Positions 32,809 to 42,264 of a DNA stretch of 50,470 nt are shown here, in pieces. The DNA comes from [Eubacterium] saphenum. GTDB lineage: Bacteria > Bacillota > Clostridia > Oscillospirales > Ruminococcaceae. A model generated the notes under the pieces. The model saw only the letters and a list, made by a program, of their open reading frames with translations, was not told where the DNA came from and did not search any database. Each line of letters opens with the position of its first letter. Positions within the stretch are counted from its first letter, which is position 1. Where the stretch lies: the NCBI GenBank assembly GCA_004555855.1, contig SFJQ01000002.1, positions 1 through 50,470 of the forward strand. Reading direction: 5' to 3'. A program made the translations under genes and the position numbers.

Positions 32809-35178
32809 TTATTTCGCAATTTTTTCCATTCTCGCGTTGTTCTTCATCACGGGTTTCGTTCCCTTTGTATCGAAATCAATCGTGATAATCGCGTCCTTGC
32901 CAACGGGTTTCACGCCGACAACCGTGCCCTCGCCGAAAATCTTGTGCCGAACTCTGTCGCCGACGTCAAAATTCTCGCCAGCAGCCGTCTGAATAGGAGC
33001 GCTTGTTTTCAGCTTCTCGGACTGCTCCTTTAAGAAGCTTTTCTGAACGGGCTTCGAGAAAGACATTCCGCGCGAGAAGCTGTTCTGCGGCTTATCGTCT
33101 TTTATATCGCAGAACTCCGCGGGGATTTCCCGCACGAATGTGGACAGCTTGTTTGCGGAGGTGTGCCCGTAAAGCATACGATAGCTCGTGTGCGTGATGT
33201 AGAGCTGCTTTTTCGCACGCGTTATCGCAACGTACGCAAGGCGTCGCTCCTCTTCAAGCTCCGTGGGATTGTTTATGCTCATAATCGACGGGAAAACGTT
33301 GTCCTCAGCCGCCGCCAGAAATACCTCGGGGAACTCCAGTCCCTTCGCGGAGTGCATTGTCATAAGCGAAACGCGGTCGGTATCGGTATCATAGTTATCG
33401 ATATCCGACTGGAGCGCCGCCTGCTCGAGAAAATCGGGCAAAGTCGCGTCAGGCTGTTCCTTGAGCAGCTCCAGAGCGTTTGACTTCAGCTCGTTGACGT
33501 TCTCCATTCGAGCCGCGCCCTCATCGCCGAGCGCCTTTAGCATCTGCGCGTAGCCGGTTTTCTCGACAACCGCGTCAATCAGCTCGTCCAGCCGAACGGT
33601 ATCCGAAAGCTCGTCCAGCTCGTCAAAAATGTTCGCGGCAGCTTTGAGCGGGTTTGTCTTTCGGGAGAGCGTTTCAAAACGCGCTGCGTCCCTGCACACG
33701 TCAAGCGGGCTAATTCCCAAGCCCTCGCTCACGCGGATAATCTCGTCAACCGTTGTGTCGCCGATTCCGCGCTTCGGCTCGTTTATCACGCGCCTGAAAC
33801 GCACCGCGTCATACGGGTTGTTCAAAAGCGCCAGATAGCTCAGGATATCCTTGACCTCTTTTCGGTCGTAGAAGCGCAGTCCGCCCACTATTTTATAAGG
33901 TATGCCCGAGCGGGTGAGCGAAGTTTCAAAGGTTCTCGAAAGCGCGTTGTTACGGTACAAAATTGCGTAATCCGAGTATTTCGCGCCGTTTTTCACACCC
34001 TCGGAAATGATATCGGCAACGCCCTTCCCCTCGCCAAGCTCGTTTTGAAATTTGAGAATTTTTATCTTTTCGCCCTCGCCAAGCTCGCTCCAGAGCCGCT
34101 TTTCCTTGCGGTTTGAGTTGTTCCTGATAACAGCGTTTGCGGCGTTCAGGATATTCGTGGTCGAGCGGTAATTCTGCTCAAGACGGATAACCTCGCTGTT
34201 CTTGTACTGTTTCTCAAAACTGAGAATGTTCTCGATTGTCGCGCCGCGGAAACGGTAAATCGACTGGTCGTCGTCGCCGACAACGCAGAGATTTCCGCCG
34301 TCCCCCGCCAGAAGCGAAATCAGGCGGTACTGCGCGAAATTCGTGTCCTGATACTCGTCAACCATTATGTATTTGTAGAGATTTCTGTAATGCGTGAGAA
34401 CATCGGGGAAGTTCTCGAAAAGCCGAACCGTGAGATAAATTATATCGTCAAAATCGACAGCGTTCGCCGAAGCCAGCGCTTTCTGATAATCCGCGTAAAC
34501 CTCGGCGGTTTTCTGCTCGGTGAACTCGCCGCTTTCCTGAGCGGTCTGCGCGTAATCCTCGGATGAAATCATTCTGTCCTTCAAGCGCGAAATGTTGTTT
34601 TTGAAAACCTTCGGCGCGATACGCTTTTCATCGATATTGCGGTTTTTCATAATGTCGCGGATAAGCCGCTTTGAGTCGTCGTCATCGTAAATCGTGAAGC
34701 CCGAATGAAAGCCCAGCTTTTCAATCTCACGGCGCAGAATTTTCACGCAAGCCGAGTGAAAAGTCGAAGCGTTGATTTTGTCGGAGTCCTCGCCAAGCAT
34801 CGCCGAAAGCCTCTCGCGAAGCTCTCCCGCAGCCTTGTTTGTGAACGTAATCGCGAGAATGTTCCACGGATTTATCGGGTCAACCGCGATGATTTTCGCG
34901 AGTTTTTCGAGATTTTCGGGCGATTTCTCCATCTCGGGAAATTCTGCCAGAAAACGCTCCTCATCGGGCGAAATTTTGCGGATTTCTTCATCGTGAAACG
35001 CGTTTCCGAAGCGAATCATATTCGCAATCCTGTTTACGAGAACCGTTGTTTTTCCGCTGCCCGCGCCCGCTATTATCAGAACCGCGCCGCGCACCTTGAA
35101 AATTGCCTTTTTCTGCATATTGTTCGCGCGCGAAAAACAGCTCAGAAGCGCGTTTTGCTTTAACGTATTGTAATCCAA
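32809..35178 (-). CDS. pcrA: ATP-dependent DNA helicase PcrA/UvrD
   Basis: A 789-residue superfamily 1A 3'-5' helicase for repair and replication-conflict removal. Motif I (Walker A) is IIAGAGSGKTTVLVNRIA, with Ia AITFTNKAAGELRERL, II VDEYQDTNFAQYRLI, III VVGDDDQSIYRFRGA, IV LEQNYRST, V LMTMHSAKGLEFPEVFLA and VI RRLAYVAITRAKKQLYI. The C-terminal Tudor-like end (GDRVRHKIFGEGTVVGV) is characteristic of PcrA and binds RNA polymerase in the family. It is slightly longer than usual because of an acidic insertion near residues 57-90. Cytoplasmic. Confidence 0.96.
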   Translation of the reverse strand: MDYNTLKQNALLSCFSRANNMQKKAIFKVRGAVLIIAGAGSGKTTVLVNRIANMIRFGNAFHDEEIRKISPDEERFLAEFPEMEKSPENLEKLAKIIAVDPINPWNILAITFTNKAAGELRERLSAMLGEDSDKINASTFHSACVKILRREIEKLGFHSGFTIYDDDDSKRLIRDIMKNRNIDEKRIAPKVFKNNISRLKDRMISSEDYAQTAQESGEFTEQKTAEVYADYQKALASANAVDFDDIIYLTVRLFENFPDVLTHYRNLYKYIMVDEYQDTNFAQYRLISLLAGDGGNLCVVGDDDQSIYRFRGATIENILSFEKQYKNSEVIRLEQNYRSTTNILNAANAVIRNNSNRKEKRLWSELGEGEKIKILKFQNELGEGKGVADIISEGVKNGAKYSDYAILYRNNALSRTFETSLTRSGIPYKIVGGLRFYDRKEVKDILSYLALLNNPYDAVRFRRVINEPKRGIGDTTVDEIIRVSEGLGISPLDVCRDAARFETLSRKTNPLKAAANIFDELDELSDTVRLDELIDAVVEKTGYAQMLKALGDEGAARMENVNELKSNALELLKEQPDATLPDFLEQAALQSDIDNYDTDTDRVSLMTMHSAKGLEFPEVFLAAAEDNVFPSIMSINNPTELEEERRLAYVAITRAKKQLYITHTSYRMLYGHTSANKLSTFVREIPAEFCDIKDDKPQNSFSRGMSFSKPVQKSFLKEQSEKLKTSAPIQTAAGENFDVGDRVRHKIFGEGTVVGVKPVGKDAIITIDFDTKGTKPVMKNNARMEKIAK

Positions 35179-35269
35179 ATCATTACCATCCTTTAAACAC
35201 GGAAAATGCAGAGCGACAGTTGCCGCCCGGCATTCCCCGAAATATTATTTTGTGTGATTTTATGTGATT

Positions 35270-36190
35270 TTACTCAGCTGCAGGCGTTGTCGCTGTGTTG
35301 TTGGTTGTTTTACCGGTCGAAGAACTGTTGTCCAGCGCGAAGAACGGGTTAACCTCGTTGCCGATTGCCTGAGGAAGCTCGCCGTTCCAGTTGTTGATTT
35401 TCAGATAATCAACGTAGTTCGGGCTGTTCGCGAGCTGCTCCTGAACCGCCTTAATCGCATAAGCCTCGGCGTCCGCCTTGATTTTCTGAGAATCAGCCTC
35501 AGCCTGCGCCGCGATTACCTTCTGCTTCGCCTCTTCTTCCTTCTCGGCGGTCTTGTTCTGCATCTTAAGAGCGTCCTGCGCCGCGATAACCTTCGCCTGA
35601 ATGGACTGCTCAAACGCCGCGTCAAACGAAAGATTTTCGATTGCAAACGCCGTTACGATAATTCCGCTCGGTTCAAGCGTTTCCTTCAGCGACTCGTAAA
35701 TCGCGTTCTGCACCTCGGAGCGCGACTGAACCAAATCCTCTGCGCGAACCTTACCGATTTCGTTCTTCGCGATTTTAGCAACATTCGGCACAAGCAGCTT
35801 TGTTTCAACGTTCGCGATGCCGATTGTTCTGATAATCTCGGACAGCTTTGTGCCGTCGTAGCAGTAGTTCAGCTTCAGCGAGAGCTGGTCAACCGTCTGA
35901 GTATCGCTGGTGTACGCGTTTGTCTGAACGGAATATATCTGCTCGCGCGTGTCAACCTCCTGAATTTCCTCGATGAACGGAATGTGCAGGTTAAGTCCCG
36001 CGGACAAATCGCTCGTGACAATCTTTCCGAACTGATATTTAACGCCGATGTAGCCCTCGTTTACAACAGAAAAGCTGTTGAGCAGAACGATAAGCACGAA
36101 AACCGTAATTAATCCGATGAGCACCCAGAAACTGATTGCCTTCTTGTTTGTGCCGTTACCATTACTTGATGTAGAATTATTAAAAGCCAT
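35270..36190 (-). CDS. SPFH/prohibitin-family membrane protein
   Basis: 306 residues. A short polar N-terminus and one membrane helix (about 17-40, ISFWVLIGLITVFVLIVLL) lead into an SPFH (band 7) domain (VNEGYIGVKYQFGKI, LHIPFIEEIQEVDTREQIY). A long Ala/Glu/Lys coiled coil (about 200-260) and a low-complexity Asn/Thr tail follow. Prohibitin-like proteins form membrane microdomain scaffolds or protease regulators (HflC/HflK). It is 24 bp downstream of the activase gene on the same strand, so it may be co-transcribed; a functional link is not shown. GAAAGGAAAAG precedes the ATG. Confidence 0.9.
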   Translation of the reverse strand: MAFNNSTSSNGNGTNKKAISFWVLIGLITVFVLIVLLNSFSVVNEGYIGVKYQFGKIVTSDLSAGLNLHIPFIEEIQEVDTREQIYSVQTNAYTSDTQTVDQLSLKLNYCYDGTKLSEIIRTIGIANVETKLLVPNVAKIAKNEIGKVRAEDLVQSRSEVQNAIYESLKETLEPSGIIVTAFAIENLSFDAAFEQSIQAKVIAAQDALKMQNKTAEKEEEAKQKVIAAQAEADSQKIKADAEAYAIKAVQEQLANSPNYVDYLKINNWNGELPQAIGNEVNPFFALDNSSSTGKTTNNTATTPAAE

Positions 36191-36214
36191 AATCTTTTCC
36201 TTTCTGAATTGCCA

Positions 36215-39200
36215 TTACTTATAAATCGCGCCGATAAGCTGCGAATATTTATCGTCCGTTTCAAGTGGCTTCATAACGCTCTTTCTGCTGAGTCCCGCTT
36301 CCGCGAACGCTCTCGTCAGCATCAGCTTAATTCTGTTCACCTGATTTACCTCGGAAGCGCCCGGGTCAAAGTCAACGGCAACGATGTTGCTCTCGGGGTG
36401 ACGGCGGCGAAGCTCACCGATAACGCCCTTTCCCGTGACGTGATTCGGCAGGCAGGCAAACGGCTGCATACAAACGATATTCGGCACGCCCTCGTGGATA
36501 AGCTCCAGCATCTCCGCCGACAGGAACCAGCCCTCGCCCGCGATATTTCCCGGCGAAACAATCGGCTTTACCATCTCGCGCATCTCAAAAATGTCGCCCG
36601 GACAGCCGAATTTCGTTCCCGTAACCGCTTTTCTGTACGCTTTTTCCATAAACCGCATCGCCTTGATTGCTGCGTTTTCGGCGAATTTCTTCGTTTTTGA
36701 GCAGTACAAAAGCTCTGATTTCGTCACGCCGTGCGAGCAGATATAGTAGAAAAATCCCATCAAATCGGGCACGACAACCTCGCAGCCCTCGTTTTCCAGC
36801 AAACCGATTATGTCGTTGTTGGCAACAGGGTGGAATTTTACGAGAATTTCTCCGACAAGACCGATGCGCGGCTTTTTGATATCGAGAACGGGGAAATTCT
36901 TAAATTCCTCGACAATCGCTTCGATGTTGTGGTTGAAGGTCTTCATCGAGAGCGTTTTCATATCCTCGCGCAGCTTCAGGCGCCATTTCTCATAAAGCGC
37001 GTTCGCCGAGCCTTTTTCGACTTCATACGGGCGAACCTTGTACAGGCAGCGCGACAAAACATCGCCGTAAATCATCGCCATAAACGCTCTTATCGCCATT
37101 GACATCGAGAGTCTGAAACCGCTCTGCTTTTCCAGTCCGACAACGTTGAGCGAAATCAGCGGAACGTTGTCAAAACCCGCGTCCTTAAGCGCTTTTTTGA
37201 GCATTCCGACATAGTTTGTCGCACGGCACGCGCCGCCCGTCTGGGTTATCAGAACGGAAGTGTTGTTCAAATCGTACTTGCCGCTCTTAAGCGCGTGGAT
37301 AAGCTGTCCTACAATCAAAATCGACGGATAGCAGGCGTCGTTGTTGACGTATTTCAAGCCCTCATCGACAACTGCCTTCGAGCAGTCGCGCAAAATGTCC
37401 ACGTCATAGCCGCTGTACCTGAACGCCATCTCCAGCAAGTCAAAGTGAATGGGCGCCATCTGCGGGCAGAGGATTTTGTGGTTTTTGCGCATTTCTTTGG
37501 TGAACTCGGGCTGTCTTATGTAACCGACGTGACCGCGCACGGGCTTGTATTTATGCCGCTCGCGCTCGTCAACGACAGAAATCAGCGAACGCAAACGAAT
37601 TCTCGCCGCGCCGAGATTGTTGACTTCATCGATTTTCAGGCAGGTGTACAGCTTTCCGAAGCTGCGCAAAATCTCCTGAACCTCGTCCGTGGTAATCGCG
37701 TCAAGTCCGCAGCCGAACGAGTTGAGCTGCACAAGCTCAAGGCAGTCGTTTTTGCCGACAACGTGCGCCGCCGCGTAAAGACGCGTGTGATAAGTCCACT
37801 GGTCAACAACGCGGATAGGACGGACAACCTGCTCGATGTGAGCAACGCTGTCCTCTGTCAGAACCGCGAAACCGTATCCCGAAATCATCTCGGGCAGACC
37901 GTGGTTTATCTCAGGGTCGATGTGATAAGGACGTCCCGCAAGCACAATTCCGCGCTTGCCGTTATCCTTGAGGAATTTGAGCGTTTCCTCGCCCTTTTTG
38001 CGCATTGTTTCCTTAAACTTCGCGTCCTCGGCATACGCTTTTTCGAGCGCCTCGGTTATCTCTTTTTTGGTGATGTTCTTATCGGGAAGATTTGCCGAAA
38101 ACTCCTCAAAAAGTCGCTCTCTCATACGTTTTTCGTTGAAAATCGGCAGGAACGGGTTGAGGAATTTCACGCTTTCGCGAAGCTCCGGCACGGAGTTTCT
38201 GATAACCTCGCTGTAGGTCGCGACAACAGGGCAGTTGTAGTGGTTGTCGCCGCCGTTGTCATCGGACATTTCGTACGGCATCGAGGGATAGAAAATCAAC
38301 TTCACGCCGTCGTCAATCAGCGCCTGAATATGCCCGTGAGCGAGTTTTGCGGGATAGCAAACCGATTCGCTCGGCATTGTTTCGATACCCTTGTCGTAAA
38401 TCGCGCGCGTTGTTTTCGGGGAAAGCTTAACCGAGAAACCAAGCTCGGTGAAAAGCTTGTGCCAGAACGGGAAATTCTCGTACATTCCGAGAACTCTCGG
38501 CAGTCCGATTACCCCGCGCGGCGCGCTGTCCTCGGGCAGGCACTCGCGGTCAAACAAGAGGTGATATTTATAATCATACAAATTCGGGAGTTTCTCGCCC
38601 GTCGATACGTTTCCTGCGCCGCGCTCGCAGCGGTTGTTGCTGATGTAGCGCGTTCCGTCGGGGAATTTCGTGATTGTGAGCAGGCAGTTGTTCGAACATT
38701 TTCCGCAGCGCGCCGCGGTTTTCTCCGCCTTGAAGCTGTCGAGTTTATCGAACGGCGCAATCTTGCTTTTCTCGCCGTCGTCGCGTTCAAGAGCCACGAG
38801 AGCCGAGCCGTAAGCGCCCATAAGTCCCGCTTTATCAGGACGAACAACGTCTTTTCCGACGATTTTCTCAAACGCGCGCAGAACGCTGTCGTTCATAAAC
38901 GTGCCGCCCTGAACGATGATTTTATCGCCCATTGAAGCGGTATCGCGCAGCTTGATAACCTTAAACAGCGCGTTCTTGCACACGGAATAGGACAGTCCCG
39001 CCGAGATATCCGCAACGGTTGCGCCCTCCTTCTGCGCCTGCTTAACGCGCGAATTCATAAATACCGTGCAGCGCGAGCCGAGGTCAACAGGGTGCTCCGC
39101 GGAAAGTCCCAGAACGGCAAATTCCGCCGAAGTCATTCCAAGCGCGTTTGCGAAGTTTTCGATAAACGAGCCGCAGCCCGACGAGCAAGCCTCGTTGAGC

Positions 39201-40507
39201 AGAATGCTCTCGATTTCGCCGTTTTTCACGCGCATACATTTCATATCCTGACCGCCGATGTCGAGGATAAACTCCGCGCCGGGCAGGATTTTGTCGGCAG
39301 CCTTGTAGTGCGCCATCGTTTCAATCTCGCCGTAATCCGCGCCGAGAGCCGCTTTTATCAGATGCTCGCCGTAGCCCGTTGTACAAGCCTTCGCGATGTA
39401 CGCGTCCTCGGGCAGCATCGAGTAAATCTCTTTAAGGATACCGATAACCGATTTCAGCGGGTCGCCGTGATTATTATCGTAGAAGGAGTAGAGGATTTCC
39501 GCGTCCTTGTTGAGAAGAACAGCCTTTGTTGTCGTTGAACCCGCGTCAATTCCGAGATAACACGCGCCGGTGTGTTTGCTCAAATCCGCTGTCGGGATAA
39601 CCGATTTTGCGTGTCTTTCGCGGAACGCTTTCAGCTCGTCCTCGCTCTCGAAAAGCGGCGACAAGCGCTCGACTTCGCGAAGCTGGTTCTCGCCGAGATT
39701 TCCCGCCTTTTCGCAAAGCTCGTCAATCGACATTTCCTCCGCTTCATCGGACAGCGCGCAGCCCATCGCGACAAACAAATTCGCGTTTTCGGGGATAATG
39801 ATGTTCTCGGGCTTCAGGTCAAGCGTTTCGATAAAGCGCTGGCGCAGCTCCGAGAGATAATGCAGCGGTCCTCCGAGGAAAGCAACGTTTCCGCGAATAG
39901 GCTTTCCGCAGGCAAGTCCGCTTATCGTCTGATTTACCACGGACTGGAAAACGGACGCCGCGATATCGCTTCGTTTTGCGCCCTCGTTGAGCAGCGGCTG
40001 GATATCGCTCTTCGCAAAAACTCCGCAGCGCGATGCTATCGGGTAAATCGTCGTGTGCTTTTTGGACAGCTCGTTCAAGCCGCCGATATCCGTATTCAAA
40101 AGCGCCGCCATCTGGTCGATAAACGCGCCGGTGCCGCCCGCGCAGGTACCGTTCATACGCTGCTCAAGACCGCCCGTGAGATATGTAATCTTCGCGTCCT
40201 CGCCGCCGAGTTCTATGGCGACATCGGTTTGCGGAATAAGCGCTTTTATCGCGTCCGTTCCCGCCGCAACCTCCTGCACAAACGGTATCCCGAGCCACTT
40301 TGACACGGAAATTCCGCCCGAGCCGGTTACCGCGACAAGCGCGTTTTCGCCGGAAAACTTCTCGCCAACCTCGGAAATTATGTCGGCAACAGTCTTTCTG
40401 ATATCGGAAAAATGCCGCTGATAACGGCTGTGAAGCAGCTCTCCGTTCTCCCCGAGAACCGCCGCCTTTACGGTTGTCGAACCTATATCAAGTCCCACTC
40501 GCCTCAT
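36215..40507 (-). CDS. Giant CoA-dehydratase-type activase / HgdB-like fusion, 1430 aa
   Basis: Two tandem ASKHA activase domains (BcrAD/HgdC type) come first. Domain 1 (about 1-265) has GLDIGSTTVKAAVL and cluster Cys122 (NGTCAGGTGAF) and Cys161 (SRCGVFAKSD). Domain 2 (about 316-575) has GIDAGSTTTKAVLL, Cys441/Cys445 (EACSSGCGSF) and Cys480 (GSRCTVFMNS). A Cys-rich linker (C601-x2-C604, C608, C627) precedes a long HgdB/DUF2229-like region (about 664-1430) with SESVCYPAKLAHGH and NDACYPSILIVGQLIHAL. Relatives are ATP-driven iron-sulphur reductases coupled to 2-hydroxyacyl-CoA dehydratases or double-cubane proteins. The substrate is unknown. Very oxygen-sensitive chemistry is inferred. Its leader is about 100 bases. 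Confidence 0.9.
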   Translation of the reverse strand: MRRVGLDIGSTTVKAAVLGENGELLHSRYQRHFSDIRKTVADIISEVGEKFSGENALVAVTGSGGISVSKWLGIPFVQEVAAGTDAIKALIPQTDVAIELGGEDAKITYLTGGLEQRMNGTCAGGTGAFIDQMAALLNTDIGGLNELSKKHTTIYPIASRCGVFAKSDIQPLLNEGAKRSDIAASVFQSVVNQTISGLACGKPIRGNVAFLGGPLHYLSELRQRFIETLDLKPENIIIPENANLFVAMGCALSDEAEEMSIDELCEKAGNLGENQLREVERLSPLFESEDELKAFRERHAKSVIPTADLSKHTGACYLGIDAGSTTTKAVLLNKDAEILYSFYDNNHGDPLKSVIGILKEIYSMLPEDAYIAKACTTGYGEHLIKAALGADYGEIETMAHYKAADKILPGAEFILDIGGQDMKCMRVKNGEIESILLNEACSSGCGSFIENFANALGMTSAEFAVLGLSAEHPVDLGSRCTVFMNSRVKQAQKEGATVADISAGLSYSVCKNALFKVIKLRDTASMGDKIIVQGGTFMNDSVLRAFEKIVGKDVVRPDKAGLMGAYGSALVALERDDGEKSKIAPFDKLDSFKAEKTAARCGKCSNNCLLTITKFPDGTRYISNNRCERGAGNVSTGEKLPNLYDYKYHLLFDRECLPEDSAPRGVIGLPRVLGMYENFPFWHKLFTELGFSVKLSPKTTRAIYDKGIETMPSESVCYPAKLAHGHIQALIDDGVKLIFYPSMPYEMSDDNGGDNHYNCPVVATYSEVIRNSVPELRESVKFLNPFLPIFNEKRMRERLFEEFSANLPDKNITKKEITEALEKAYAEDAKFKETMRKKGEETLKFLKDNGKRGIVLAGRPYHIDPEINHGLPEMISGYGFAVLTEDSVAHIEQVVRPIRVVDQWTYHTRLYAAAHVVGKNDCLELVQLNSFGCGLDAITTDEVQEILRSFGKLYTCLKIDEVNNLGAARIRLRSLISVVDERERHKYKPVRGHVGYIRQPEFTKEMRKNHKILCPQMAPIHFDLLEMAFRYSGYDVDILRDCSKAVVDEGLKYVNNDACYPSILIVGQLIHALKSGKYDLNNTSVLITQTGGACRATNYVGMLKKALKDAGFDNVPLISLNVVGLEKQSGFRLSMSMAIRAFMAMIYGDVLSRCLYKVRPYEVEKGSANALYEKWRLKLREDMKTLSMKTFNHNIEAIVEEFKNFPVLDIKKPRIGLVGEILVKFHPVANNDIIGLLENEGCEVVVPDLMGFFYYICSHGVTKSELLYCSKTKKFAENAAIKAMRFMEKAYRKAVTGTKFGCPGDIFEMREMVKPIVSPGNIAGEGWFLSAEMLELIHEGVPNIVCMQPFACLPNHVTGKGVIGELRRRHPESNIVAVDFDPGASEVNQVNRIKLMLTRAFAEAGLSRKSVMKPLETDDKYSQLIGAIYK

Positions 40508-40609
40508 AGCTTTTTATCCTCTCCATTTTACACTAAATATGTTGTATATTTGACAAAAATTGGCTGTTTTCAACAAAAAAGCCTTTGATTATTTTTGCAC
40601 TATGAATAA

Positions 40610-40638
40610 ATTATAACACATTCATATTAAAATGTCAA
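40610..40638 (-). promoter_or_regulatory. Promoter of the activase gene
   Basis: On the minus strand TTGACA (40638-40633), a 17-bp spacer and TATAAT (40615-40610). The remaining leader to 40508 is AT-rich and shows no convincing structure. Confidence 0.85.
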
Positions 40639-40684
40639 CCGACAAAAACAAGAAGAAATGTGAAAGAATTGTGAAATTAAACAA

Positions 40685-40720
40685 GGAAAAAGAGAAGCAA
40701 GAAGTGTTCTCCTTGCTTCC
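40685..40720 (-). terminator. Terminator after the FapA-family gene
   Basis: GAAGCAAG (40694-40701) pairs with CTTGCTTC (40712-40719), an 8-bp perfect stem. On the minus strand it is followed by TCTCTTTTT. It lies 18 bp past the stop at 40738. Confidence 0.8.
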
Positions 40721-40737
40721 CATATTCAAAAAGTGAA

Positions 40738-42114
40738 CTAAAGCGGCTTAAAAACAATCTCGCCCTTTTCCACGGTCGCGCGGCAGCGGTTTTCCGTCGT
40801 TTTCACCGCAAGCATACTCGAATTTATCCTCAGCCTTACGCCGGGGTAAATCATTCGCTTTATCGATACCGACAAATTCTGCGTGAGTTTGAGCGCCTCG
40901 TCAATATCCGACATACGCACCTTCGCTTTCTTTATTTCCGCTTGGAATTTCAAACGATTTCTCAGCGCGTCCACTTTGAGCTGTTCGCGCTCGGGCGGCA
41001 GCTTCGATACCTTCGCAAGCTCCGTAAGAGTATTGAGGATTTTTCCGAGTTGGTCGAGCTTATCCTCCATATCCTTAATCTGCTTGTCAAGCGTTTCGCG
41101 TTCTTCCATCAGAACCGCGTTGTTGCCGAGCGTAATCTCGGTCTTGACGTAATTATCCGAGCCGATAACCGACGCGTCCACGTTGTTCAGCGCCGTGTAC
41201 TTTCCGCCCATAATAACGCCCTTGCCCGAGGCAATCAAATCGCGTCCCGCGAAAACCTCTCCGCCGACAAACGACGCGCTGTCAACGTTTCCGTCGCAGC
41301 TAACCTTTGAGTTCTCGCAAAATCCGAGCTTAACGTCACCGCGGCAGTCAACCCTGCTGTTGATAATGCCGATTTTCACGTTAATGTTGCCGTCAGCCAT
41401 AAGCTCCGCGCCGTTAACCGAGCCAAGCACGCTTATGTCCTTTTTCGATGTAACGCGAAATCCCTCGAAAACGCTTCCCTTGACGGTTACGCTTCCGATG
41501 AAATCGATGTTTCCCGTCGATACGTCAACGTCGCCGTTTATCAGCAGAGTTTCGTCAACGCAGAAAGAGCCGTTTCTGAACACAAGATTTCCGTCAACTG
41601 CGGCGATAAGCTGCGTTCCGTCATTGATGAGAGAAGTGCCCGCGCCGATGTTCAGATTAACGGGAGTGCCCTTTTTCTGCTGAACAACCATTCCCGTAAT
41701 ATCGCGCCCCGGCTCGCCGTCCGTGGGCAGAGTGATTTCGGCAATGGGAGTTCCCGCCGTGATATTGCGAACCAAGCCGAGGTTTTTGTAATCCACAACT
41801 CCATGCTCGTTTTCAACGGGAGCAGTACACTGGTCGGTTCTGTAAAAATACTTTATCGTTCCGTCAACGCCGTCTGTGGGAGCTTCCCAGCAAGCCGCGC
41901 AGATGTTTTCATCGTATCTCTTCTGCTCAACGGCTCTCTCCAACTCGTCCTTCAGTATGCCAAAGGACACATTCTTTTCCGAAAGCGCGCTCATAACCTT
42001 ATCCAAAGTCACGTCAATTCCGCCGTTCTCAGGCTTCGAGAACGACACGAATGCAGTTGTTTTATTCGGATTTACGGAAACATCTATTGTGGAATGAACT
42101 ATCTCTTCTGACAT
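40738..42114 (-). CDS. FapA-family (DUF342) protein
   Basis: 458 residues. The N-terminal part (about 1-190) resembles the FapA N-domain, with DGEPGRDITGMVVQQKKGTPVN-like sequence at the junction. The middle is a right-handed beta-helix of Gly/Val/Asp/Asn repeats (INGDVDVSTGNIDFIGSVTV, DISVLGSVNGAELMADGNIN). A coiled coil follows (about 335-400, KQIKDMEDKLDQLGKILN). The family, named for flagellar assembly or polymer-forming proteins, also occurs in non-motile clostridia with unknown role. No flagellar gene is in the window. It has its own promoter and terminator. Confidence 0.85.
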   Translation of the reverse strand: MSEEIVHSTIDVSVNPNKTTAFVSFSKPENGGIDVTLDKVMSALSEKNVSFGILKDELERAVEQKRYDENICAACWEAPTDGVDGTIKYFYRTDQCTAPVENEHGVVDYKNLGLVRNITAGTPIAEITLPTDGEPGRDITGMVVQQKKGTPVNLNIGAGTSLINDGTQLIAAVDGNLVFRNGSFCVDETLLINGDVDVSTGNIDFIGSVTVKGSVFEGFRVTSKKDISVLGSVNGAELMADGNINVKIGIINSRVDCRGDVKLGFCENSKVSCDGNVDSASFVGGEVFAGRDLIASGKGVIMGGKYTALNNVDASVIGSDNYVKTEITLGNNAVLMEERETLDKQIKDMEDKLDQLGKILNTLTELAKVSKLPPEREQLKVDALRNRLKFQAEIKKAKVRMSDIDEALKLTQNLSVSIKRMIYPGVRLRINSSMLAVKTTENRCRATVEKGEIVFKPL

Positions 42115-42169
42115 AACAGCTCCCCCTCTCCATATTTTTTCCCAATTGTTGCATATTTTCTCTTTTTAC

Positions 42170-42198
42170 ATTATAACACAAAATGATTACATTTGCAA
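42170..42198 (-). promoter_or_regulatory. Promoter of the FapA-family gene
   Basis: On the minus strand TTGCAA (42198-42193), a 17-bp spacer and TATAAT (42175-42170), about 55 bp before the start. Confidence 0.8.
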
Positions 42199-42264
42199 CA
42201 GCAGGCGAGATTTTTAGCATTTTCGACAATTTTTGAGTCGATTATTTATGTATTTTTACAGTAA

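Noticed and set aside
37295..38935. Long open frame (546 codons) antisense to the activase gene
   Set aside because: It lies wholly within a clear gene on the other strand, has no ribosome site, and its product is Val/Arg/Asn-rich with no family signature. It is a by-product of codon bias.
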